Source: Gemmatimonas sp. (GTDB lineage: Bacteria; Gemmatimonadota; Gemmatimonadetes; Gemmatimonadales; Gemmatimonadaceae). From it: a DNA stretch of 41,945 bases. The stretch's first letter is position 1. The number at the start of each line of letters is the position of its first letter. Made by a program: the position numbers and the translations under genes. The stretch covers positions 1 to 41,945 of the forward strand of contig JAABRO010000025.1 in assembly GCA_011390885.1 (NCBI GenBank), read 5' to 3'. The notes beneath the pieces were generated by a model. The model was not told the origin of the DNA, ran no database searches, and saw nothing but the letters and a program-made list of their open reading frames with translations. This document shows positions 34,060 through 41,945 of this stretch, one piece after another.

Positions 34060-37000
34060 ATGCCTCCTGCCCCCGACGCCCTGCAGTCGCGCCTCGCCGC
34101 CGTCGTGGCGGCGCGGTACGACGTGGAGCGCCCGCTCGGCAGCGGCGGCATGGGGGCCGTCTTCCTCGCCCGGGACGTCACCCTCGACCGCCCCGTCGCG
34201 CTCAAGGTGCTCGCGCCGGAGGTCGTGTGGAGCGCCGAGGCCCGCCGCCGCTTCCTGCTCGAGGCGCGCACCGTCGCGCGGCTGCGCCATCCGCACATCG
34301 TCTCGGTGTATGCGGCCGGCGAGGCCGACGACCTGCTCTGGTTCGCGATGGAGTTCGTGCCTGGCGAGAGCCTGCGCGAGCGACTCGACCGCGAGGGGCC
34401 GATCGCACCCGAGGATGTCGCGGTCATCCTGCACGACCTCGCGCTCGCCCTCGATGCCGCCCACGCCGCCGGCATCATCCACCGCGACGTCAAGCCGGAG
34501 AACATCCTGCTCGACCGCGAGACCGGCCGTGCCATGCTGAGCGACTTCGGCCTCGCACGCGCGCTCGTGGACGGCGACGGACGCACCACGCTCGCCGGCA
34601 TCGTGCTCGGCTCGCCGCAGTACATGAGCCCCGAGCAGGCGGCCGGCGCCGACGACCTCGATGGTCGCAGCGACCTCTACTCGCTCGGCCTCGTGGGGTG
34701 GGAGCTGCTCACCGGTCGTCCGGCGGTGGAGGCGAGCACGCCGCAGGCCATGCTCGCGCAGCACCTCACGACGGAGGTGCCGCCCGTGCGCGACCACGCC
34801 GCCGCCGTGCCGCCCGCGCTCGCCGACGCCATCATGCGCGCGCTCCGCAAGCGCCCCGAGGAGCGCTTCGCGCGTGGCCGCGCCTTCGCGAACGTGCTGG
34901 CCGGCCGCCCCGAGAGCGAGGCCGAGGTGTCCGGCGCGCGGCGCGCGATGACCGCGCCCGCGCGGCCGACGCGCACGACGCGGCGCGCGCTGGCCGTGGC
35001 GGGGCTCGTGGCCACGACGGCGCTTGGCGCGTGGTTCGTGCAGCAGCGCGACGCGAACGCACCGGCGAGCGCCGAGTCGCGCGAGTGGCTCGTCGCGCCC
35101 TTCGAGCTGCAGACCGGCAACACCGCACTCGACTGGCTGCGTGAGGGCGCGGTGAACATGCTCGGCCTCTCGCTCTCGCACTGGGACGACCTGAGCGTGG
35201 TGGACTACGAGCGCACGCTCGACCTGCTGCGCGCCGAGCGGGCGGATCGTGACGACACGCGACGGCTCGCGCTCGAGGAAGCGCGGCAGCTCGCGCGCCG
35301 CGCCGGTGCCGGCTCGCTGATCATGGGGCAGATCACCACGGCCAACGACTCGCTCGTGGTGGTGGCCCGGCGCTACGACGTGGCCACCGGGGCGCGCATC
35401 GACGAGGCCACGGCCGGGGCGCCGCTCGCCGCCGATCCACGCCTCGTGTTCGACGCGATCGCGCGCGAGCTGCTCGACCTCGCCGGCGGGCCCGCGCTCA
35501 CCGTGGCGCTCCGCCAGCAGACGACGGCGTCGGTGGAGTCGTACCGCCACTACCTCGCGGGGCTGCAGGCGCTCAATCGCTGGCAGCTGCCGCGCGCCGA
35601 TTCGCTCTTTGCCATTGCGACCGCGCTCGACTCCACCTTCGCGCTCGCGCACTACAAGCGCAGCGTGGGGCTCGGCTGGCGCAACATCGCTGATTCCACG
35701 TACGCCGAGTCGGCCGAGCGCGCCGTGCAGTACGGCGATCGCCTCCCCACGCGGCTGCGTGAAGTCGTGGCCGGCAACCGCGACCTGGCGCGCGGCTTCA
35801 CGGCGCTGCGTCGCAACGATCGCGAGGCGGCCCGCGCGGCCTGGGCGAGTGCGCAGCAGCGCCTCGCCACGCTGCTCGCGACCGATTCCACGAATGTGGA
35901 CGCGTGGTACATCCTCGCGGACGCCGACTTCCACGCCGCGCTCGGCACCGGCATGCGTTCGGCGGACAGCATCGCGCTCCTGCTCACGCGCAGCATGCGC
36001 GGCTTCGAACGCGCCGTCGCGCTCGACTCGTCGTTCCACCTCGCGTACGAGCACCTCGTCAACCTCCACCGCTTCGGCGCGCAGGAGCAGAGTGGCATCG
36101 TGATCGTGGACGGCGCGGTGCGGCCCCGTCGCGCCTTCACCGACACCACGGAGCTGCCGGAGCTGCGCCGCCGCTCGCAGGAGCGCACCAAGCAGCTCGC
36201 GGCGCACTGGGTGACGCTCGAGCCCGATGGCGCGCAGGCGTGGTCGGCGCTGCTCGACACCTACGGCGTGCTCAAGCAGCACGACTCCGCGCTCGTGCAC
36301 CTCGCGCAGGCGAGCCGCCGGCCGGCCGTGTACTCGCCCGGCATGGCGTACATGCAGGCCAGCTACCGGCTGCGCGCGCAGCGCCCCGACGGCGTGCACG
36401 ACGCCCTGCGCGACGCGATGCGCCGCTTCCCCCCCGACACGCTGCGCGCGCGCCGCGGCACGGGTGCGGTGCAGCTGCCGCTCGTGGGCGCGGCAGTGGC
36501 GGCCTCGACGGGCGCGTTCGCGCTCGCCGATTCGCTGCTCCGGCATGCGGCCATCACCACGCCCACACTGACGTCGGTGCAGATGCCCACGCGCGAGCTG
36601 GCACCGTTCCTGTCGGCCGGCCTGCGCCTCGGGGCGGGCGTGCGTCCCACATCCGAGCTGCTCTCGGCGGTGCGCACCGGCATCGCGCGACTCGAGCGCG
36701 AGAGCGTCACCGCGGGTACGCGCGCGACGTACGCGGGGGTGCCGTATGCGGCCTACCTCGCCTCGCGCGACAGCGCCTTCGCGGTGGTCGCGCGCCGCTG
36801 GCTCGCCGACGATGGCGTGCGCGCGCGTGAGCTCGACGCCATGCTCGCGCTCGACCGAGGCGACACCATGCGCGCGCGCGCGATCGCCGACAGCTTCACC
36901 ACGCCGGAGCGACTTTCGCGCGCGACGCTGTCGTACGCCGGACTGCGCGTGCTCACGCAGGCCGACGTGCGCGCCCGGCTCGGCGACGCGCGTGGCGCCC

Positions 37001-37272
37001 TCGCGGCGTACACCGCGATCTCGCCGGCCAACTTCCAGTTCACGATCAGCGAGCCGGGCGCGCCCGCCTGGACGCGCAGCCACCTCGAACGCGCGCGCCT
37101 CTACGAACAGCTCGGCGTGCGCGACTCGGCACGACTGGCGTACGACACCTTCGCGTCGTGGTGGAACGACGCCGATCCCGCACTGCAGGGCGCCGTGCGC
37201 GCGGCGCGTTCGGCTGCACAGCGACTGCAGGATGCGCCGGGCACGCGCGCCATTCCCACCGCCCGGCGCTGA
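34060..37272 (+). CDS. Ser/Thr protein kinase with large external TolB/TPR-like sensor region
   Basis: A 1070-residue one-pass kinase. Gly loop GSGGMGAVF, ATP lysine Lys49 (VALKVL), catalytic loop HRDVKPEN (Asp143), DFG at 162-164 and GSPQYMSPEQ give a complete active kinase. A single membrane helix (about 309-328) is followed by a ~740-residue extracytoplasmic part. That part opens with a TolB/FlgO-like domain (WLVAPFELQTGNTALDWL) and continues with TPR-like helical repeats, for example ADSLFAIATALDSTFALAHY and RAVALDSSFHLAYEHLVNLH. Such kinases are frequent in Gemmatimonadota-like genomes. Only 56 nt separate it from the ankyrin gene, so the two may be cotranscribed. Substrates are unknown. 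Confidence 0.93.
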   Translation: MPPAPDALQSRLAAVVAARYDVERPLGSGGMGAVFLARDVTLDRPVALKVLAPEVVWSAEARRRFLLEARTVARLRHPHIVSVYAAGEADDLLWFAMEFVPGESLRERLDREGPIAPEDVAVILHDLALALDAAHAAGIIHRDVKPENILLDRETGRAMLSDFGLARALVDGDGRTTLAGIVLGSPQYMSPEQAAGADDLDGRSDLYSLGLVGWELLTGRPAVEASTPQAMLAQHLTTEVPPVRDHAAAVPPALADAIMRALRKRPEERFARGRAFANVLAGRPESEAEVSGARRAMTAPARPTRTTRRALAVAGLVATTALGAWFVQQRDANAPASAESREWLVAPFELQTGNTALDWLREGAVNMLGLSLSHWDDLSVVDYERTLDLLRAERADRDDTRRLALEEARQLARRAGAGSLIMGQITTANDSLVVVARRYDVATGARIDEATAGAPLAADPRLVFDAIARELLDLAGGPALTVALRQQTTASVESYRHYLAGLQALNRWQLPRADSLFAIATALDSTFALAHYKRSVGLGWRNIADSTYAESAERAVQYGDRLPTRLREVVAGNRDLARGFTALRRNDREAARAAWASAQQRLATLLATDSTNVDAWYILADADFHAALGTGMRSADSIALLLTRSMRGFERAVALDSSFHLAYEHLVNLHRFGAQEQSGIVIVDGAVRPRRAFTDTTELPELRRRSQERTKQLAAHWVTLEPDGAQAWSALLDTYGVLKQHDSALVHLAQASRRPAVYSPGMAYMQASYRLRAQRPDGVHDALRDAMRRFPPDTLRARRGTGAVQLPLVGAAVAASTGAFALADSLLRHAAITTPTLTSVQMPTRELAPFLSAGLRLGAGVRPTSELLSAVRTGIARLERESVTAGTRATYAGVPYAAYLASRDSAFAVVARRWLADDGVRARELDAMLALDRGDTMRARAIADSFTTPERLSRATLSYAGLRVLTQADVRARLGDARGALAAYTAISPANFQFTISEPGAPAWTRSHLERARLYEQLGVRDSARLAYDTFASWWNDADPALQGAVRAARSAAQRLQDAPGTRAIPTARR

Positions 37273-37328
37273 CGGCGCGCGGGGCACGCCGTGAAGGAAC
37301 CCAGCGGCGACACATCGAGGCAGAGTCC

Positions 37329-37745
37329 ATGAGTGAGACCGTGCATGACGCCGATGGCTGGACGCCGCTGCACCTGGCCGCCTTTCACGGCGATGCGGAA
37401 ACGGTGACGCTCCTGCTCGCGCAGGGTGCCGACCCGCTCGCGCGCAGCCGCAACGCCATGGCCAACACGCCGCTGCACGCGGCGCTGGCGGGCGTCGAGA
37501 GCGAGCTCGTGGTGCGCGCGCTGCTTGCAGGCGGCGGGTCGGCGGTGCTGGCGGCGGCCAGCGGCGTCACGCCGCTGCACCTCGCCGCGGCGCGCGGCAA
37601 TCGCGCGCTCGCCGAGCTGCTGCTGGCGCACGGCGCCGATGCACGAGCCGCGATGGACGACGGCAAGCGACCGCACGAGATCGCCGCGGAGCGTGGACAC
37701 GCCGATGTCGCAGATTGGCTGGCGGCGCTCACCGACCGCGAGTGA
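37329..37745 (+). CDS. Small ankyrin-repeat protein
   Basis: A 138-residue cytosolic protein made almost wholly of four ankyrin repeats: DGWTPLHLAAFHGDAETVTL, ANTPLHAALAGVESELVVRA, GVTPLHLAAARGNRALAELL and GKRPHEIAAERGHADVADWL. It has no signal peptide. A GAGG 8 nt before the ATG supports the start. Ankyrin proteins bind other proteins; the kinase just upstream is an obvious candidate partner, which is inference only. It converges with the propeller gene across a strong hairpin. Confidence 0.9.
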   Translation: MSETVHDADGWTPLHLAAFHGDAETVTLLLAQGADPLARSRNAMANTPLHAALAGVESELVVRALLAGGGSAVLAAASGVTPLHLAAARGNRALAELLLAHGADARAAMDDGKRPHEIAAERGHADVADWLAALTDRE

Positions 37746-37780
37746 TGCCTCGCGACTGACCCACCGCAGCTGCGCACACA

Positions 37781-37817
37781 CGACGGCCCCGGACCGCATC
37801 GCGATCCGGGGCCGTCG
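37781..37817. terminator. Bidirectional terminator hairpin between ankyrin and propeller genes
   Basis: A perfect 13-bp inverted repeat, CGACGGCCCCGGA (37781-37793) with TCCGGGGCCGTCG (37805-37817), with a further CGC/GCG pair inside the 11-nt loop. It sits between convergent stop codons, 35 nt after the ankyrin stop and 20 nt from the propeller stop. No U-tract, so Rho-independent release would be weak, but position and stability fit a shared terminator. Confidence 0.7.
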
Positions 37818-37837
37818 TCACGGCGACATGAGGCCGA

Positions 37838-40800
37838 TTACTGGTTCGTGCGCAGCCAGCGCGTGAACTGCCGCATCAGCTCGTCCTCGTCCTCCCCGAA
37901 GCCGAAGCCGCCGCCGCTCCCTGCGCTGGCCAGCTTCTCCACGCGCAGCAGCTGCGTCATGGTGCGGCCACCGGCGGTGAGCGTCACGCGATAGTGACCG
38001 CTTTCCACCAGCGGCGCCGCTCCGCCGCCACGGCCACCGCGGCCGCCGCCGCCGAACGGGTTGAAGTCGGGGATCGCCTCGCGCATCGCGGCGAACACCT
38101 GCTGGATGCCACCCGCCGCCTCGGCGGGACCGGCGCCCTGGCCACCACGTCCGCCCGCCCCGGCCGTGGGGAAGCTGGGCGTGGGACGCGTCTCACCCGG
38201 ACGCTCGTTGCGCGCGCCGGCCGCGGCACCACCGCCGAAGCCACCGCCGCCGAACCCGCCACCGCCGCCCATGAGCCCCTGCATGCCGGCCGGCCCCTGT
38301 GCGATCGCGTTCCGCGCCATGGTGATCGTGGCGGCGGGAATGCCGCCGTCCTTCTCGAGCGAATCGAGCACGGCGATGATGCGCTGCGCCTGCCGCGCGC
38401 TGTCACGCGCCTGCGCCGGCGAGAGCGGCGGCGCGGGGAGCGGCTTGCCGCGGAAGTTCCACGACACGCGATGCAGTCCGGGACCGCCCGGGCCGTTCAG
38501 CGTGGCGAGCGTGTCACCGGTCGCATCCTGGATCACGATCGAGGCGCGCCCGGTGCCCTGCGCCACGCGATACCACAGGTCGGCGCCGTACTGCGGGCTG
38601 GGTGCCTGGAACAGCTTGTGACCGTTGCTGCCGCCGTTGATGGGCGGCTCGCCCCACTGGAACGCCGTACGCGGCGCGAAGAGGTGCGCCGAGGCCGTCG
38701 CCACCGAGGACGTGAGCTGCTGCAGCGGCGCGATGTCGGCGATCCAGATGGACCGGCCGTGCGTGCCCGCCACCAACTCGCGGTCACGCGGGTGAATGAT
38801 CAGGTCGTGCACCGGCACCGTCGGGAAGCCCGTCATGAAGCGCTGCCACGACTGGCCGCGGTTCACCGAGGCGTACACGCCAACGTCCGTACCCACGAAG
38901 AGCAGGTTCGGATTGGTGGGGTCCTCGCGGATCACGTGCACGAAGTCGGCGTGCCCGGTGGGCAGGTTGCTCGCGATGCTCGTGAAGCTCTTCCCGAAGT
39001 CGCGCGTCATGTACACGTACGGCGTGTAGTTGTCGCGGCGATGGTCGTCGAAGGTGACGTAGAAGATCGCTTCGTTCTCGTACGACGGCTCGATGCGCGA
39101 CACGTACGCGCCGGCGGGGAGCCCGGGGAAGTTCTTCGTCACCTCCTCCCACGCGCCGCCGTCGTTCTTCGTGAGCCACACGCGCCCGTCGTCGGTGCCC
39201 GCGAAGAGCAGCCCCGCGCGGATCGGCGACTCGTTGAGCGAGACCACCGTGCCGAACGTCTCGGCGCCCGTCACGTCGGGGGTGATGCCACCGGTCGTGC
39301 GGAGCGCGACGCGCAGCTTGGCCGTGTCGGCGTACGAGAGTTCACCCGAGATGAGGAACATGTCGTCGCCGTACTTCACGCTCTTGAGCACCTTGTTGGC
39401 GCCGAAGTACAGCGTGCCCGGATTGTGCTTCGAGATGATGTACGGCGTGTTCCAGTTCCAGCGCAGCTGCAGGTCGAGCGAATCCTGCTTCTGCTGCGCG
39501 CGGAACGCGGCGATGCGGCGGCGCATCTCGGCCGTCTCCGGCTTCGACTCGTCACCACGCACCACGGCGATGGAGTCGTTCCACGCGTTGTAGCCGTCGC
39601 GCCAGTTCGGCTTGCGCAGCGCGCTGCGCTGGCCCGCCGCCCAGTCGTAGCGGCCCATGTTGCCGCCCTGCGACGTGGAGTACAGGATGTTCGGATTCGT
39701 CCAGTCCTGCTGCGTGACGAAGCCGTCACCGCCGCCCACGTTGTGCCACATCGCGTTCGTGATCGCGCCCTGCCGGCGACGGCTCGGGCCGCACCAGGAG
39801 CCGTTGTCCTGCAGGCCACCGCACACGCGGTACGGCACCTGCATGTCCACCGAGATGTTGTAGAACTGCCCGATCGCGAAGGTGTTCGGGAACTCCCACG
39901 TGCCGCCGCCGTCGAGCGTGATGCCGAGGCCGCCGTCGTTGCCCACGATGATGCGCCCGGGATCGTTCGGGTCGAACCACATGGCATGGTGGTCCACGTG
40001 CAGCCCCACGGTGGTGTTGCCGGCCGTCTTGCCGCCATCACGCGAGTACTTCACGGGCGTGGACGACCAGAACACCACGTCGGGGTTGGTGGGGTGCACG
40101 CGCACCTGCGAGTAGTAGAACGGGCGCACGTTCTCGGGATTGCGGTACTCCCAGGTCACGCCGCCGTCCGCGGAGCGGTACAGGCCGCTCGGGCGGCGCT
40201 GCGGACGCGCCCCGCGCTCGGGGCGCGCGTTGGGTGCCGTGTCCGCCTCCACCATGGTGTACATGATGTCGGGGTTGCTGGCCGAGATCGCGATCTCGAT
40301 GCGCCCCTTCATCGTGGCGGGGAAGCCGCCGCCCTTCACCTCGGTCCACGTCGCGCCGGCGTCGGTGCTCTTCCAGAGCGCCGAGCCCGGGCCGCCGGAG
40401 TTCAGGAAGTACGGACCGCGCACGCGCTGGTAGCTGGACGCGAAGATGATGTCCGGGTTCTTCGGATTGATCTGCACATCCACGAAGCCGGTCTTGTCAT
40501 CGATGAACTTGATGAGGTTCCAGGTCGTGCCGCCGTCGGTGCTCTTGTAGAGGCCGCGCTCCTTGTTGGGCCCCCACACGTGGCCGAGCGCCGCCACGTA
40601 CACCACGTTGGCGTTGCGCGGGTCCACCTGGATGCGCGCGATCTGGCGCGTGTCGGCGAGCCCCATGAAGCGCCACGACTTGCCGCCGTCGGTGGTCTTG
40701 TAGAGGCCGCCGCCGGGGGAGATGGAGTTGCGCGAGTTGGGCTCGCCGGTGCCCCAGTACACCACGTTGGTGTCGCTCGGCGCGATGGCGAGGTCACCGC

Positions 40801-41098
40801 CCGACGCGACGCGCGCGGTGTCGAGCACCGGGAAGAACGTGGTGCCGCCGTTGATGGTCTTCCACACGCCGCCGGCGGCGGTGGACACATAGAAAGTGCG
40901 CGACGGCGAGGCGATGCCTTCGACGTCCACGATGCGGCCGGCCATGTTGGCGGGGCCGATTTCGCGCCAGCGCAGGCCGCCTATGACCTGAGCCGCGGCG
41001 GCGTCTTCGGGGGGCGATCCGGCGGGGTCCTGTTGCGCGCCCGCCGGGGCCGCGAGCACGGCCAGCGAGAGGGTCGCGAGGGAGAGGGTGCGTCTCAT
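37838..41098 (-). CDS. Exported BNR/sortilin-type beta-propeller protein (VPS10-like glycosyl-hydrolase-annotated family)
   Basis: A 1086-residue secreted protein with signal peptide MRRTLSLATLSLAVLAAPAG. The body is a run of Asp-box (BNR) repeats, among them KTTDGGKSWRF, KSTDGGTTWNL, KSTDAGATWTEV, RSADGGVTWEY, MTRDFGKSFTS and ASVNRGQSWQRF, forming one or two large propellers as in sortilin/VPS10-like proteins. Automatic annotation often calls this family glycosyl hydrolase, but no sialidase Arg triad or Glu/Tyr pair is evident. Residues about 936-1026 contain a Gly-rich insert (GGGGGFGGGGFGGGAAAG, then GGGGRGGRGGGAA), and the last ~60 residues form a beta-domain (VESGHYRVTLTAGGRT). It is probably a periplasmic or secreted binding or degradative protein; the ligand is unknown. 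Confidence 0.88.
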   Translation of the reverse strand: MRRTLSLATLSLAVLAAPAGAQQDPAGSPPEDAAAAQVIGGLRWREIGPANMAGRIVDVEGIASPSRTFYVSTAAGGVWKTINGGTTFFPVLDTARVASGGDLAIAPSDTNVVYWGTGEPNSRNSISPGGGLYKTTDGGKSWRFMGLADTRQIARIQVDPRNANVVYVAALGHVWGPNKERGLYKSTDGGTTWNLIKFIDDKTGFVDVQINPKNPDIIFASSYQRVRGPYFLNSGGPGSALWKSTDAGATWTEVKGGGFPATMKGRIEIAISASNPDIMYTMVEADTAPNARPERGARPQRRPSGLYRSADGGVTWEYRNPENVRPFYYSQVRVHPTNPDVVFWSSTPVKYSRDGGKTAGNTTVGLHVDHHAMWFDPNDPGRIIVGNDGGLGITLDGGGTWEFPNTFAIGQFYNISVDMQVPYRVCGGLQDNGSWCGPSRRRQGAITNAMWHNVGGGDGFVTQQDWTNPNILYSTSQGGNMGRYDWAAGQRSALRKPNWRDGYNAWNDSIAVVRGDESKPETAEMRRRIAAFRAQQKQDSLDLQLRWNWNTPYIISKHNPGTLYFGANKVLKSVKYGDDMFLISGELSYADTAKLRVALRTTGGITPDVTGAETFGTVVSLNESPIRAGLLFAGTDDGRVWLTKNDGGAWEEVTKNFPGLPAGAYVSRIEPSYENEAIFYVTFDDHRRDNYTPYVYMTRDFGKSFTSIASNLPTGHADFVHVIREDPTNPNLLFVGTDVGVYASVNRGQSWQRFMTGFPTVPVHDLIIHPRDRELVAGTHGRSIWIADIAPLQQLTSSVATASAHLFAPRTAFQWGEPPINGGSNGHKLFQAPSPQYGADLWYRVAQGTGRASIVIQDATGDTLATLNGPGGPGLHRVSWNFRGKPLPAPPLSPAQARDSARQAQRIIAVLDSLEKDGGIPAATITMARNAIAQGPAGMQGLMGGGGGFGGGGFGGGAAAGARNERPGETRPTPSFPTAGAGGRGGQGAGPAEAAGGIQQVFAAMREAIPDFNPFGGGGRGGRGGGAAPLVESGHYRVTLTAGGRTMTQLLRVEKLASAGSGGGFGFGEDEDELMRQFTRWLRTNQ

Positions 41099-41279
41099 GA
41101 GGGCGGAGAAGGGGAAGCGGGGGAAGCGCGGGCCGCCGACAGCGCGGCCGGTCCAATCTGCTCCTACGGCGTGGGCACGGCGAGTGCTGGTCTGCCGGGA
41201 CGACGGGCACGCGGATGATGCCGAGCCGACCGCTCCGCCCCCTGTTCCGCCGTCCGCAGGGAGGCAATACTTCAGGGGT
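41099..41279. other. Divergent region between the propeller and tonB genes
   Basis: It contains no gene. A purine-rich stretch (GAGGGCGGAGAAGGGGAAGCGGGGG) lies just before the propeller gene. CAATAC near 41265 is a possible -10 for the tonB side, but no convincing -35 accompanies it. No known riboswitch core (cobalamin, TPP, FMN, SAM) was recognised. Confidence 0.4.
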
Positions 41280-41305
41280 GGACGGCATCCCCCGCCGTCC
41301 GTTTT
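41280..41305 (+). terminator. Intrinsic-terminator-like hairpin in the tonB leader
   Basis: GGACGGC (41280-41286) pairs with GCCGTCC (41294-41300) around a 7-nt loop, followed by GTTTTT. The only gene on the left is on the other strand, so nothing obvious on the plus strand needs terminating here. The hairpin lies about 15 nt before the tonB start, where it would act as an attenuator or form the end of a short leader RNA. Confidence 0.55.
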
Positions 41306-41320
41306 TCCGCGCGGAGCGCG

Positions 41321-41945
41321 ATGATGCCTCGTCCGCCTGTCAGTCCCGCCCCTCGGCCGGCCGGTCCTCGGCCCGCTCGTTCGCTCACCCTGATCGAGTC
41401 AGGGCGCAGCCTCTCCAGCCGCGCGGCCCTGCACACTGCGCTCGGCATGCTGCTGCACGGCACGGTGGTCGTGGGCACGTTCCTCGCGGTGACCTACCGC
41501 CCCGCCGGCGATGCGCCGCAGACCGCGGACGAGGCGCCCGTGTTCCTCGCGCCGGAGGAAAAGCCCGTCTCGCGGGGCACGCAGGAACGGCTGCAGTACG
41601 TGGGGCTGGCGGCCGGCTCGGTGCCCGTCGAGGCCACCGAGCCCGCGTTCGACGGCGACGCCGGGACCACGGTCACCGTGCCCGGCACCGACTCCGTCGT
41701 GGTCGCCGCCGACGAGGCCGAGGCGTACGAGGAGTTCGTGCTCAGCGAGATCGACGTGGACTCGGCCGTGGTGCCCGACCCCGAGAGCGGCGGCCCGGAG
41801 TACCCGGCGGCGCTGCTCGAGCAGAACATCGAGGGTGTGGTGCTGGCGCGCTTCATCGTCGACTCCACGGGGCGCGTTCAGGCGGGGAGCTTCCTGGCGC
41901 TCGAGGCCACGAACCCGCTGTTCACGCAGGCGGTGCGCGACGCGC
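41321..41945 (+). CDS. tonB: TonB-family energy transducer (5' part; cut by window end)
   Basis: A reading frame open to the window edge encodes at least 208 residues. After a Pro/Arg-rich cytosolic stretch (MMPRPPVSPAPRPAGPRPAR) comes one membrane helix (about 42-58: LLHGTVVVGTFLAV). An acidic, Pro-poor periplasmic spacer follows. The start of a TonB C-terminal domain is seen in YPAALLEQNIEGVVLARFIV followed by DSTGRVQAGS, the usual YP.-A...-G.V...-V-D..G.V pattern. GGAG at 41312-41315 supports ATG 41321 or 41324. TonB passes energy from the inner membrane to plug-bearing outer-membrane receptors; no exbB/exbD or receptor is visible in the window. A terminator-like hairpin precedes it. Confidence 0.85.
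   Translation, partial: MMPRPPVSPAPRPAGPRPARSLTLIESGRSLSSRAALHTALGMLLHGTVVVGTFLAVTYRPAGDAPQTADEAPVFLAPEEKPVSRGTQERLQYVGLAAGSVPVEATEPAFDGDAGTTVTVPGTDSVVVAADEAEAYEEFVLSEIDVDSAVVPDPESGGPEYPAALLEQNIEGVVLARFIVDSTGRVQAGSFLALEATNPLFTQAVRDA

Noticed and set aside
33508-37287. Minus-strand open frame of 1259 codons opposite the second kinase
   Set aside because: Low-complexity Arg/Glu/His-rich translation; the plus strand has a full kinase and TPR-like region.
37838-41098. Sialidase assignment for the BNR protein
   Set aside because: Asp boxes alone do not make a sialidase; the Arg triad and Glu/Tyr catalytic pair were not seen.
37994-41218. Plus-strand open frame of 1074 codons opposite the propeller gene
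   Set aside because: No motif and a skewed Arg/His/Val composition, while the minus strand shows a signal peptide and many Asp boxes.
41099-41280. Cobalamin or other known riboswitch before tonB
   Set aside because: The hairpin and gene type made this attractive, but no B12 box or other conserved riboswitch core could be found by eye.

Overview
The window is GC-rich, densely packed bacterial DNA with 31 protein-coding genes (29 complete, one cut at each edge). No rRNA, tRNA, CRISPR array, insertion sequence or phage gene was seen. The gene families point to a Gram-negative, outer-membrane-bearing bacterium of the Gemmatimonadota type: one-pass Ser/Thr kinases with an extracytoplasmic TolB/FlgO-like domain, signal-peptide proteins combining carboxypeptidase-regulatory-like and TonB-plug folds, a large BNR/sortilin-type propeller protein, a TonB protein, and a patatin fused to an outer-membrane barrel. 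The phylum is inferred from family content only; no marker gene is present.

Layout. 1-9057 (+): tail of a Gly/Ser-rich protein, a PdeM-like phosphoesterase, a Ser/Thr kinase closely followed by formate-tetrahydrofolate ligase (fhs) and a HAD phosphatase (fhs/HAD overlap as GTGA), then a substrate-binding lipoprotein overlapping a hybrid histidine kinase (ATGA). 9078-11104 (-): an SfnG-like flavin monooxygenase and a RimK-like ATP-grasp ligase, behind a recognisable promoter and a leader with a terminator-like hairpin. 11338-16394 (+): a membrane-anchored alpha/beta hydrolase that lacks the nucleophile serine, a 7-TM protein ending in a Cys2-Cys2 module, a solitary D12-class adenine methylase and a two-RCK potassium channel. 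16404-18468 (-): SMP-30-like lipoprotein, TrhA/hemolysin III and DoxX.

18590-27881: a short plug protein (+), a DEAD-box helicase (-), three tandem paralogous plug-only proteins (-), then tgt and a FrnE-like DsbA protein (+). 27965-33836 (-): GDPD lipoprotein, MscS with a BON domain, a DUF819 transporter and a patatin-barrel protein, the last three chained by 4-nt overlaps. 34060-37745 (+): a second Ser/Thr kinase and an ankyrin protein. 37838-41098 (-): the BNR propeller protein. 41321 to the edge (+): a TonB energy transducer preceded by an intrinsic-terminator-like hairpin.

The most distinctive items are the plug-only family with four matched cysteines, the monooxygenase/ATP-grasp pair with its leader, the GDPD-MscS-DUF819-patatin cluster (an envelope lipid turnover hypothesis), the lipoprotein/histidine-kinase pair, the nucleophile-less hydrolase, and a recurring TANNNT box 5-6 nt before several start codons that suggests leaderless transcription.
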